From the NCBI GenBank assembly GCA_033239005.1, contig BSQZ01000013.1, forward strand, positions 11,754,782-11,818,781: 64,000 nucleotides of DNA. The letters are read 5' to 3'. Origin of the DNA: Lamellibrachia satsuma. Taxonomy: Eukaryota; Annelida; Polychaeta; Sabellida; Siboglinidae. Shown here piece after piece: positions 1 to 11,105 of the stretch. Under the pieces are notes generated by a model. The model made no database searches, was not told where the DNA came from, and saw nothing but the letters and a program-made list of their open reading frames with translations. Within the stretch, counting starts at the first letter, position 1, and each line of letters opens with the position of its first letter. A program made the position numbers and the translations under genes.

Positions 1-779
1 AATTACACTTGTAAAATTGTCAAATCAATTACAATGATACCATTCAATTGATCAATCAATCGTCAAATTTATAAGGCACCACTCCAACAGTCTGTTGCTC
101 ATGGCGCCATATTACAGTTACATGTGCATTATATGCACTAGTTAATTATGGATGTTTATTCAATATTTGTTCAATATGTGGCATGTATGCTGCTGAATTA
201 GATTATTTCCTATGCAATTGATAAAAATGTAATGGGCTTCTTTAAGACAGCATTTTGATAGTTTTTTAAGTAATGTTTGTGATGAGAAAAATACTGCAAT
301 TAATTGTAATTAATTAATGTAATTGTTGTAATTACATGAAAATAATATAAAATTAAAATGACAGCATAATTTAAACGGAAAAAAATCAATTATAAATACA
401 GCATTTTGCCTGTAATAAATTTCAATTACGTAATTGGATCCAGGCATGACTATAACTTAATTAGTGGGCAGGATAATTTAGAAGAATTCTATGAAGTGTG
501 ATTCTGATAGTTTCACATCCTCTGGTTACATCTAATTCCTGCTATAGACCAGGTCGGCTCACAGCTCATGTTGTTTCTTGTTACAAAGTAATATTTTAAC
601 TCCATGTGACAGGAATTGCTGTACTGGGAATTACGTAGTTGTAGCAAGAATGAGCTATTATGGTATAACTCCTGCATGTTATAGCTTTGCTCTTATCTGG
701 CATGTGATACATTAAAGCTGCTTCCGCAATTCAGTTTTTGTTCGTCATGTGTCAAACTCATTTTGCAAAAGATCAAACC

Positions 780-1145
780 TGTATAGTATGAGCTACAACG
801 TGCTAACTAACTAACTTGTTTGTGGAAATGTTTAATTAGTTTTGAAAGAATCATTAGACAAACTATTAAGTTAATTTTAGTTGAGCCAAAACAAAATTCT
901 GCCAAACAATGACACAAAATGCCTATGTGTTAGTTGCCTGCCTCTTTTTCACAATATCTAACGATCAGAGTCAGTTCTTTTGGTAATTTTAACAGTATGC
1001 GCTATTTTATTAAACTCTTATTAAACTCTTTTATTAAACTCTTATTAAACTCTTATTAAACTGACTGCGCATGTTATTTAAACTATTCACACACTGCAGA
1101 TTAGAACATCAACAAACCTGATTAGTGACGGGCTAAACAAAGTAC
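780..1145 (+). mobile_element. Unnamed dispersed repeat family X, copy 1
   Basis: Contains ttagttttgaaagaatcattagacaaactatta, later aacgatcagagtcagttctttt and gaacatcaacaaacctgatt, shared with 61795-62115. An 11-bp unit (ttattaaactc) is expanded in tandem at 1007-1062 inside this copy only. Confidence 0.6.
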
Positions 1146-1737
1146 GGAAGCAGCTTCAAACATGGTTGTGTTAGAAACAGCTCTCTACATGATAGTACAT
1201 TTTCAGAAACAGACTGTCGCGTATATATTGTTCATTCATTCTTGTGATGACCTTTTTATTTGTACTGAAAAGGAATTTGAATTAGCTGCAGGTAGGATTT
1301 AGTTTTCTCTAGGATAATAGTAAACAGTGTAGACAGTACTAGAAACAGTACTCTGGAGCAGAGACATATGGCATGTCTACCAAGGCTCCTGGGGCTGGTT
1401 AGTTCTACTAGACTCCTTCTCATCAGTCTTCTAGTCTGCTTCCTGCTAGCCAGCTGGCTTCTGTTATGTCCCTGCTGAAGTGACTACATGCTTTAGTTTC
1501 CAGCAAAATCAGTTTACATCAGAGCAGGGGTTATTCAGTGATTATTGCATACCTATTGTGTTTTCTGTGAATTTCAGACAACACTGTTATATAATTTTTA
1601 GGGCCAAAAAACATGGACACAGGAATTTTGTTTCAGATGTACAGAAATGCATGAAATGTTATTTTGCTTATATATTTTGAAAAAGTTTTATGAGAAATTT
1701 GTTGAATTTCCAGTAGTAATGACTAATGACTAAAGAT

Positions 1738-2356
1738 GTGTAGTTGGTAACTCACTGAGTCAGGTGGTGTTGACTGCAAGTGTAGTTGGTAACTCACTGA
1801 GTCAGGTGGTGTTGACTGCAAGTGTAGTTGGTAACTCACTGAGTCAGGTGGTGTTGACTGCAAGTGTAGTTGGTAACTTACTGAGTCAGGTGGTATTGAC
1901 TGCAGGTGTAGTTGGTAACTCACTGAGTCAGGTGGTGTTGACTGCAAGTGTAGTTGGTAACTTACTGAGTCAGGTGGTATTGACTGCAGGTGTAGTTGGT
2001 AACTCACCGAGTCAAATGGTGCTGACTGCTGGTGTAGTTGTAACTCACTGAGTTAGGTGGTGTTCACTGCAGGTGTAGTTGGTAACTCACTGAGTCAGGT
2101 GGTGTTGACTGCAGGTGTAGTTGGTAACTCACTGAGTTAGGTGGTGTTGACTGCTGGTGTAGTTGTAACTCACTGAGTTAGGTGGTGTTGACTGCAGGTA
2201 TGTACTTGGTAACTCACTGAGTCAGGTGGTGTTGACTGCTGGTGTAGTTGTAACTCACTGAGTCAGGTGGTGTTGACTGCAGGTATGTACTTGGTAACTT
2301 ACTGAGTCAGGTGGTGTTGACTGCAGGTATGTACTTGGTAACTCACTGAGTCAGGT
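1738..2356. repeat. 42-bp minisatellite, about 15 copies
   Basis: Unit begins gtgtagttggtaactcactg. Early copies are 42 bp; later copies vary (41-43 bp) with a tgtagttgtaac or tatgtacttgg variant. A 42-bp period keeps frames open on both strands, so long ORFs here are not genes. Confidence 0.95.
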
Positions 2357-2529
2357 ATACAGGAATTATTGTCTTTGATATCAGAGAAATGTAGGTCAAT
2401 TACAAACAGAGTATTGTATTGGTCAACAGCCAATTTCACAAGGACGGTCTGGGTCATCGTGAACAACTGTGACATTGTGACCAAATAGTGTACTCAAGCT
2501 CTCTGTGAGCCAGAGGTTAACATGTTACA

Positions 2530-2594
2530 CGGTTTTGACAGTACGGTTTTGATAGTATGGTTTTGACAGTATGGTTTTGACAGTATGGTTTTGA
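2530..2594. repeat. 14-bp tandem repeat, about 4.6 copies
   Basis: Unit tggttttgacagta with c/t variants at the first and ninth positions. Confidence 0.9.
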
Positions 2595-2689
2595 TGTGTT
2601 AGAAATGTGCAGAAAATAAAGTTTAATTTATATGCACCATTTCCTTGTGTCAATATTACAAAAGTTGAGCTTTTCATTTTCTTCTTCTT

Positions 2690-2935
2690 GTGTTGTAGGG
2701 CATGGCTCTTTCTGAGCCCTTTTTGGGTATTTTATAGAGATGGTAATTCCAAAACATTTATCCTCTGTGTGGGATTTTTGACTTCCCCTGGCATAGACAC
2801 CAGGTAGAAGGGACCAAAGGCTTCAGTGTCTATTCCGACAGACAGTTAGTGAAAAAAAATGCCCAAGTTTTGAAATGGCAGGAGGTGGATTTGTTCCCAA
2901 GTTCGTGATCAGCTGTCATCTGCTCTAAGCAGTGT
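2690..2935 (-). mobile_element. SINE family 2, decayed copy
   Basis: It shares the blocks cctggcatagacaccaggtag.agggacca, the A-rich run and cccaagttttgaaa.g.cag.aggtgga with 10915-11045, in the same order and orientation. The tRNA-like head is not recognisable. Confidence 0.6.
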
Positions 2936-3042
2936 TACAACATTACAGCCACTGGGATGTCAGTCCCCAGAGAGTGTTAAGACAAAATCTGCCATTCTGC
3001 AGCAGAGAATAACAGTTATACATAGGATGGAAACTGATCTTT

Positions 3043-3215
3043 TGGTGTGTATTTTTGGACAAACAATGTGTTATTTACTTGTCAATCACCATGCGTAATA
3101 CCTGTTTTTATGCTAGGTGAAGGTGTCTTTTTGGTGTGTATTTTTGGACAGACCATGTATTACTTACTTGTCAATCATCGTGTGTAGTAACTGTTCTCAT
3201 GCTATGTGAAGGTGT
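3043..3215. repeat. Diverged tandem duplication of about 88 bp
   Basis: ggtgtgtatttttggaca starts both halves (3043 and 3131), and both end in gctaggtgaaggtg / gctatgtgaaggtg. Confidence 0.85.
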
Positions 3216-3554
3216 TTGACATAAGTAATTAGTTTTGGAAGTTATCCACATGTCTTCTGTTTAGTTGGAACTCTCCTAACATTTTTCCGTCGTTCTTCAT
3301 TTCTTGCACTCATTTGGAACTGCTGGGCTGATTTTTTTGTAGAACATGGCAATAACATGCATTTTTTAGTTGTGTTTGTGCAGTCTGAGTTTGCTGTGGC
3401 AGAATTAAACCAGTGAATCATCCACGCTTTCAGACAGCATCTTGGTAATCTGTGAACAGATTGGATAAGAATAGAATTAGAAAAAGGTCCCTGTTTACAT
3501 TAATATAGGCCCCATTATATTATAATAAACTTTCTGGTTGAAAGTAAAGCTTAA

Positions 3555-3835
3555 TAATAATAATAATAATAATAAAAACTTCTGTCGGCCTAAATCCTCA
3601 GAAAGGGGCACATCAAAACCAAAAGGTTCAGCAATATTGAAATTGATATATGCTGAAGTTGTCATCAGATTGATGGTTGCACTAACGAGCTAAGGATGTA
3701 AGCAAGATTAAAAAGATTTGTCTTCAGATGACGACCAAATATTATTATATTTCCTACTAACCTAACACGAACATTGAGTTCTAAAAAGTTGATGCAGCAG
3801 CCAAGAAAGCCCTAGTTCCAATGTTTGGAAAAAAC
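3555..3835 (+). repeat. Dispersed repeat family Z, copy 1
   Basis: Shares aacttctgtc, catcaaaa..aaagggttcagca-like, gttgtca.cagattgatg, cttcagatg, tttcctact and the closing gaaagccctagttccaatgtttg with 16640-16925. The first 23 bp form an (aat)n run (3552-3574). Confidence 0.5.
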
Positions 3836-4369
3836 ATAGATTGCAGACCCAGGATCACCGTGTTGTCTGGCTGTAGTAGCTTTATACTTGTTGACAACGG
3901 ATGAGACATTGTTCCAACTACACACTGGTGACAACAATGTAGTGGATGGTCGTTGGGCATTGAATGCTGATGACTGACTATTGTGTTCCTTGCATCAACA
4001 CTGCCCGGCAGTCTGTGGCACCATTGAGAAGTGAAACAGGACCTGGAGGCAAACAGAAGCAATCTGTATGTGGAATGGCAGTTAAATGTGATTGATGGCG
4101 ACTTAAATAGTTTTGTTTGCAGATCTGTGGAGTCATTTCTGATTGTTACCTAGACTTGGGCCTGGACGTTGAATCTAGACAACTGGAAAGGGGAGGGTGA
4201 TTAAGATGGAACGGGCATTAAATATGCCCCATCATCAAATGCGTATGGTAATGAATGCACTTTCCAGTTTCTCTGTTTGATTTGTGTCTGAAGTCGGCAC
4301 AGTGTGTGATACAGATCAGCTGTTTAGTAGAATCAAATATATTGGCTGGGATGGAATTATTACCCATTA

Positions 4370-4512
4370 TTGTGACCAAATAGCTTTCATGCGCAAATCA
4401 TGACATGGCTGAATGCTTCCCAGAGAAATAGAAGCTGTTCAAATGAACAATTCTGCCACAGATGAACTGTAAAGTGCTTTAAAGGATCTGCACTGAATAA
4501 GAAAGTCACCTT
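4370..4512 (+). mobile_element. Decayed SINE family 1 fragment
   Basis: Only the rear half can be aligned: ggctgaatgcttcccagagaaatag, ctgccacagatgaactgtaaagtgcttta. This follows the order of the copy at 44500-44600 with many changes. Confidence 0.5.
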
Positions 4513-6005
4513 TACTCTTCATTACAATTGACAGTTGGAACAGTTTCAACGTCAAGTTGGACTAGCAACCAAGACATTTACATGTTTGTTGTAAGGCATT
4601 GGAAAGCCCTTAAAAGTGTCTTATCTAGATTACCTGTGAGTATTTGCACTCAGGTTCGATCGCCATTGTACTATATGATTAGTGCCAGTGTTAGTTATAT
4701 ATCTCTGTCCAGTACACATTTCAGTATGCATGTTATCAGCTTGTCAAGTTATTGTCTGGATATATTTGGCTGGCTGCCGATCTGGTCACAGGTAAATAAC
4801 TATAGAGTGAAATTGGGCTGAGACCAAATCAAGATTATATCAAGTTATGAATTGAAATCAGTAATCAGAACAACTGGGTACATGTATTGGTAGATAATTT
4901 ATGAAAACCCTGTGAGGGGTAAAGTTAGATCACACATTTACCCTAAGTGCGATTGTTTAATTCCCCTGTCATCGTAACCCAGGTAACACATCAACATAAC
5001 CTTGATGTCTCTTCGTAACTTTTTTTCATATCATTGGCATCAGAAGCTGTTGAATAGGCAGTTCAATATTGCGGGGATGGAGTTGATGGCTGCAAACGCT
5101 GCATGTAAACCACTGAAGGTTCGGGCCCTGACATGTTTGTCTCTGTAAAGAAAGCCTGGATTCTGAGATTTATTTATCAACCTTTCCTGTGGCTATCAGT
5201 TGGTGTTAAATTACCGGCAAACACCTGTGTTAGAGACCACTTTTCAACCATCCGTTGAGCAGTCACTTAAGACTGGTTTAACTGTACTCAAGTCCCCTAC
5301 CCCAAATATTGCTCCCTGTCCTGGCACCTGTGCATGTGCTGGATGCAAGTAGGCAAGTTGCAGCCCATGTAGAGCCAGGACTCAAACACTTCCTACGTTT
5401 TATTTTCCCAATTGAGTACTGGTTGATCAAACATTGAATAAAAGAAGTACCACATATCTATTTGTAATATGGATATTATATTTGTACGTAATATCAAATT
5501 ACTGTTTAAAAAAACTATAATAAAAAATTGTTTTGCAACATTGCTATCAGTTTTAAAAGTAACATCAGGAGGAAATTTTTTGTGATCAATGATAATAAAA
5601 AGGGCCAAATTAAGTTTTTTACCAATTGAAACATGTTTTCAAATGCCTGGTTCCACGCGATGCATGCACATGCAATGTTTTTTATTTAATGATCAGATAT
5701 ATTTGTTGTATTTAAAATTTACATGCAGAGTAGAAAAAAATTATGTTTTTAATCTTGTGATATTTACTGAAATAATTATGTTAACATATTATATTAGTGA
5801 TCAACCAGATAAGTTGGGAGATAAAACAATGTACTGTAACATCTGTGTTCCTGGTGAGTCTTCTGCATGAACATCTGGTGTTTTCAATATAGGAACTTTA
5901 GTTCTAATGTAGGCAAAACATTTGCGATATCATTTCGCTTAGAAACACCGACATAATTATGTACTGGTAGTTTTGAGTTAATGGGAAATTACAGGTGAAC
6001 ACGAA

Positions 6006-6072
6006 TAACATGATGATAAACAAACAACAAATAACATGATGATAAACAAACAACAAATAACATGATGATAAA
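6006..6072. repeat. 26-bp tandem repeat, 2.6 copies
   Basis: Unit aacatgatgataaacaaacaacaaat, copies almost identical. Confidence 0.9.
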
Positions 6073-6099
6073 TGTGATCCTAGCATGCTAAGTATAACT

Positions 6100-6152
6100 G
6101 ATTATACTAGCCTTGAGACACTGAGTACCATTGTCTCAAGGCTAGTGTAATC
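6100..6152. repeat. Long near-perfect inverted repeat (hairpin)
   Basis: Left arm 6106-6120 (actagccttgagaca) is the exact reverse complement of 6132-6146, with an 11-base loop. Outward pairing continues to 6100/6152 with only a G:T at 6105/6147, giving a 21-bp stem. There is no T-run beside it; its role is unknown. Confidence 0.9.
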
Positions 6153-6497
6153 TAGCCAGACCTTGTGAAAGTGAGTGGACCCATATATTCTCAAGACTTA
6201 CACATTCTTCACTCAAGTTTGGTGGTGGCAAAGTTACCCCCCCCGAGGGTCACTCATGAATGGAATATCTAATGCAAAAACAACGTGGTAAATTTAAGAT
6301 TATAACACAAGCCTACCATTCTTGGTTGAGATTCAACATGGATTATGCAATACATCAGAAGAGTTGACCTATTCAGCATTTCACACATAATGTTGACCAA
6401 ATTATTCCAAGAAAGAATCCACCAGAACAAATTTGCCACTATAATCACGCCATGTTTACTGAAAATTTTAGTTACACAAATTGGTAAGTCTTTAAAG

Positions 6498-6735
6498 AAT
6501 TAAGGCACGTTCTTATATAACGTGGTATCCAGTCCTTGGGACTGCTCAAAGCACTTCACCCCCTGGCCTGTTTGTTCCAAAGCCATCCCAACTTCTCCGG
6601 GCAGCATTCAGCCATGGTGCAATTATTGCAAGAAGATTATTGGCTTTGAAATTGCAGCAAGAGGATTCGAACCCAGGTTTTCTTGATGGAGAGTCTGATT
6701 TTCTAACCACCCTGAGCCTGGGTAGCAATGAGAGT
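6498..6735 (-). mobile_element. tRNA-derived SINE, family 1, internally deleted
   Basis: The minus strand has box B ggttcgaatcc intact and the usual tail ggataccacgttatataagaacgtgcc. The roughly 100-bp middle segment present in the copies at 14950, 32650 and 44347 is missing, with the flanking parts joined directly. Confidence 0.75.
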
Positions 6736-7183
6736 AGAAGTGTAGGGCAAACCAAGTTGTTCCTGTGTCTGGGCAGCAGACAACAGTGAGTGTAGAGGTG
6801 TAGACAGCCAGCCTGTATAGTAAACAGTCATCTCTGCCTGCTGTCAGGACAACTGACATTGCCAACAGCCCAAGCTGCCTCATCAAACTGATGGATGCTA
6901 TGTAGATACTTAGCCATGGCTATTTATATAGCTAGGGCTGATGTGCTGCTGACAGTCTCTGGTTGAGTAGATATTCACCAGATACTGGCACTGCTCTATT
7001 ATGTAATATCTTCTCATGCAGCCCAGGGGCTGGGAGATGTGTGTACATGAGTGTGGATGAATGTGAAAGGGGTTTGTGTATACAGGACAGTCTGGGGGTG
7101 AAAGTGCAGGAGCAGATGTATGTTAAACTGTCCTTGAATAATGTATTCAACATGATATAATTGTAGTGAAACAGTAAAGTTCT

Positions 7184-7464
7184 TCTGTCCTCTTATTGTG
7201 TGCGGAATGCATCATAATATATAGGACAGAAACAATCACATGCTACCTTCCTCTGTCCTCTTGTTGTGTGCGAAAGGCATCATAATATATAGGACAGAAA
7301 CAATCACATGCTACCTTCCTCTGTCCTCTTGTTGTGTGCGGAAGGCATCATAATATATAGGACAGAAACAATCACATGCTACCTTCCTCTGTCCTCTTGT
7401 TGTGTGCGGAAGGCATCATAATATATAGGACAGAAACAATCACATGCTACCTTCCTCTGTCCTC
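7184..7464. repeat. 68-bp tandem repeat, 4 copies
   Basis: ctgtcctc recurs at 7184, 7253, 7321, 7389 and 7457. Each unit also contains aggacag, the reverse complement of ctgtcct, so each copy can fold on itself. Copies are nearly identical. Confidence 0.95.
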
Positions 7465-8318
7465 AGCAATAGCGTTCATTTTACCTATCGTTTTGAGGTA
7501 TACAAACTTTCTCTCTCTTAAAGAGGTTCTTTTCAAGGTTTCTTTTTGCCTCCCCTTTTCCAGTTGGATTCCACATAATTGCTGCTTCAAGTAGTCTTTC
7601 TAGTATTAGTTTGGTTTTACAGTTTATATTTCGGCTATTACAATTTTGATCGATGCACGCATGATGAGGCTGATTTTATAGCAGTGTTCCTGAATCATGT
7701 TGCTGTGTCAGTTTTAGTGGCAACAAATTTGTGACAGAGGTAAAGATGGTCTGAACACAAAGTTGCATTTTTGACTAAACTTGCTCAGTATATCATTAAG
7801 GTGGATGTCAAGAACTTTTGTAAATTTTGGTGGATTGGTTTCTCTACAAAAACTCAAAACATCACGGAAATTAATTACCATTCACTCTTATTTGACCTGT
7901 GCTCTAAGTTTTGCATTTGCCAGAATGGTAGACACATCTGTCTGATACTACCTGGTGAATTTTCTATCCAGGAGTTGTTTTCCTCTGATCTGTGACCTTT
8001 CCTGCAGACATGAGTGTTAGTTATGTGGGAGTACATCCAAAGCATGGCAATAAATACCCAATAAATCTGCTTCCCCATCCCCTCAGCATTCCTGGCTCTG
8101 GGAATAAGTGTGGAAGGAAGGACTTCCAGCAGTGGTGCATGACTTATGATCCTACTGCTTGGGTAAAGCAAATGATTTCCATATGTCTGATTTCCTGACT
8201 TGATTAAGTTCACAGCACTACCTTACCCCCAGTTAGGCCATTGATGGATCAAGTCCCAGTGGCCTGCCAACCTTTACCTAGTCCTCTGAGATCTTTACTG
8301 ACTGCAGTTTGTGTTCAC

Positions 8319-8440
8319 AGTGGGGTTTTACATATCAGTGGGTTGTTAAAACTCAGTTAACTTTTACATCTCAGTGGGGTGTTAAAACTCAGTTAACTTT
8401 TACATGTCAGTGGGGTTTTAAATCTCAGTGGGGTGTTACA
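8319..8440. repeat. Irregular tandem repeat of cagtgggg(tgt)taaaactcagttaac
   Basis: Roughly 35-bp units based on cagtggggtgttaaaactc and acttttacatctcag, with shortened copies at the end. Confidence 0.8.
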
Positions 8441-10721
8441 TCTACACATGACAATGCATTGCTAAAGCAGTTTTACTCACCCAGGGAAGAGACAATTATT
8501 TATCATAGTAGTTCCGTTCTTAAAAACAGGTAATTAATACTAATAGAAGGGTTTGTGTACTTTTAAAGAGCTACATTGCTAGCAGGGTTGACAACAAGAC
8601 TGAAATACTTATGTAAAGTATGAATTTAAAATGAAAGATTACCTTATAGCTTTTGCTACATACATTTGTGAACAAGCGAGGTCTCAAATAATGGATGTTT
8701 GTACGTATGGCTTATTTTCATATATGTCCATTCTGGTTTCCATGCTTGATTGCATGTTGAGGTTCTAATGACTGATTTCTATGAAATCCCCATCACTAAC
8801 ATTGTAAACACACATTGTAAATTACATATATATCTTGGCTCCATAGGAGACTAATTAACATAACTCAACTTCAATGTCATGCATGTAATAAATAGTTGAC
8901 CTGTGATAATTATTTGCAGTAGCCTTCACCAGTAGACTTTACACCACTGACCAGCCCTGACCAGTCACAGAATAACAGATTAGTTGCCTCCAAGTTCACT
9001 GCTTGACAGCTGGCTAATTATGACTGCCAATATCAGATGATGTAACTGTGGAAATTGGTTTATTCCAGGGACTGTTGGCAGCTCATGAAGCTGTTATGTC
9101 ATGTCATAAGTGTGCCAGCCTGCAGAGCTATTCCTGAGGTGTCAAACCATTATTCTGTGAACCATATGTCTCACAGTAGTGAAGCAGCTTCCATGCTTGT
9201 ATTTATAGTGTTACTTGAACAATTCATGCACTGCCATAAAGTGCTAAATTATTAATTTAGGGCCATAAAATCTGCAAGGTGTCTGTGAAGTATGCAGTCA
9301 TCACAAATGTTCACTATGTCATTTTCTAATGTCCCTGAAGTGGTTTTGTACTAATATAAACATTCTTTAAACAAATATACACATGTTCAGTGACTTAAGT
9401 TTACATTTGTGTCATTAAGGTTTTCTATGATAAATAAAATTATGTTGCATTCGTGCAACCTCACAAAATTGTCCTTCCATTTCTGCTGTTTTTTGTGTGG
9501 ATAAAATATGTTGTTGTGTGTGGTATACAATTTCTAATTAGTAACCTATGATATTGTGCAACATAATCTCCTGGTGGTGCTTGCACAAGAGTTGATATCA
9601 TCACTGTTACCTCTTACGTATCACATTTAGATTGTTTAATCCCATTATATTAAATATTTTGATGTTTACTGATCACAGTAGGTCATGATGTTTACTGTCT
9701 GTTTAAGTAGCTGTGAATGTGTGGACAGATTTACTTGTTCACACCTAATGTTTATAAACAACAAGAACAAACTGGATGATTTATTTACTATTAGGGGGGA
9801 GATAAATAGGCTTTTACTAGTGCTTTTATCACCCACCATCTCAGCCTGTGTCCTGGGCCTTGACTGATGAATAAACTACCAATCATGAAGCAGTATTTCT
9901 TGACATTGACCAGTCTAAACGTGACTAATTGCTAGTTCTTTTACAATGTTTTGCTTGCAGTTACATTAAACTGTAGACTGGCACTTGGGATCATACAGGG
10001 TACACCTGATGACAGTATACCATGGCCTTGTAATCTTCTTGTGGTTGGTGTTGTTTTGGGGTTATACTAGTGGCCTAGGATTAGGGACCTGGGCATTCCA
10101 GATGAACTTGATAGTTTTCTGGGTAATTCATCTTTATGGTTATTCAAGAAATAAATATATGGGGCCCTGGAGGTGCATATCAGGGTGTCCATGACCAACA
10201 ACAGTACTTGTTCATTATAATAATAAAAATATATAGTACATGAGTAATTCAGTACATGAATGAACTGAGCCCCATCACACATACATATTATGTTGTTAAT
10301 AAAATAACTGCATGTCCCCCCCATATATTCATATCTTGAATAGCCCTTACCATTTATGGGTCTTATTTTCAGACACCCTGTGTCCTCTGTTATGGAGCCC
10401 AGTATGATTGATAACGTGTACAACAAACAGAAAGTTGTAGCATTTAATATGTTTGTTTAAGCAAGCAACTCCACAAAGAAAAAGCTATGCAGATGCACAG
10501 GAGGTGTGTGTATCTAACATAATTTATAGTGTCTTTTTTACGCATTACATTGGTAATTCTGCAGTCACTCTTCTGACTGACAGGAAAAACTGTCTGTGTT
10601 CCTTATCAGATTTTCCACCATGAAAATAGCATGACAACAAGCTGCAGTTTCATAGAATCCCTGGCATGCTGACAGTATCCTGTTTTTGAATATTGTTGAT
10701 TGTTAGCAAACAGTTCATGTG

Positions 10722-10795
10722 CAAGCCTATATCCTGTCATAAATTGCACTGTGCACATGCAGGCCTATATCCTGTCATAAATTGCACTGTGTACG
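10722..10795. repeat. Tandem duplication around cctatatcctgtcataaatt
   Basis: The block gcctatatcctgtcataaat followed by tgcactgtg occurs twice, 39 bp apart. Confidence 0.9.
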
Positions 10796-10904
10796 TCTGC
10801 CCAATGTTCGGTAGATGGAGAGAGACAAAATATTTTTCTGTAATAAATACCAGCAGTTGGCAACGAATGTTGGTTATCGAATCAGATATATGCATGTTAC
10901 ACTT

Positions 10905-11105
10905 TTACCCCCTGTTTGGGATCTTTATGTGCCCTGGCATAGACACCAGGTAGGAGGGACCAATCGCTTTGGTGTCTTTTTGGAAAGGCATAGGCAATGT
11001 TGGGTGAAAAAAATTTCCCAAGTTTTGAAACGTCAGTAGGTGGACTCGAAATCACACCCTGGTCATCTTAACTGACAGTCCCATGCTCTAACCACAGAGC
11101 TAATT
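10905..11105 (-). mobile_element. tRNA-derived SINE, family 2
   Basis: The minus strand begins tagctctgtggttagagcatggg, which is strikingly tRNA-like (box A), then gatttcgagtcc (box B). A run containing ttcaaaacttggg follows, with a tail reading cctggtgtctatgccagggcac. Tail and head differ from family 1. Confidence 0.72.

Noticed and set aside
1723..2051. ORFs of about 95 codons on both strands
   Set aside because: They result from the 42-bp minisatellite with a period divisible by 3.
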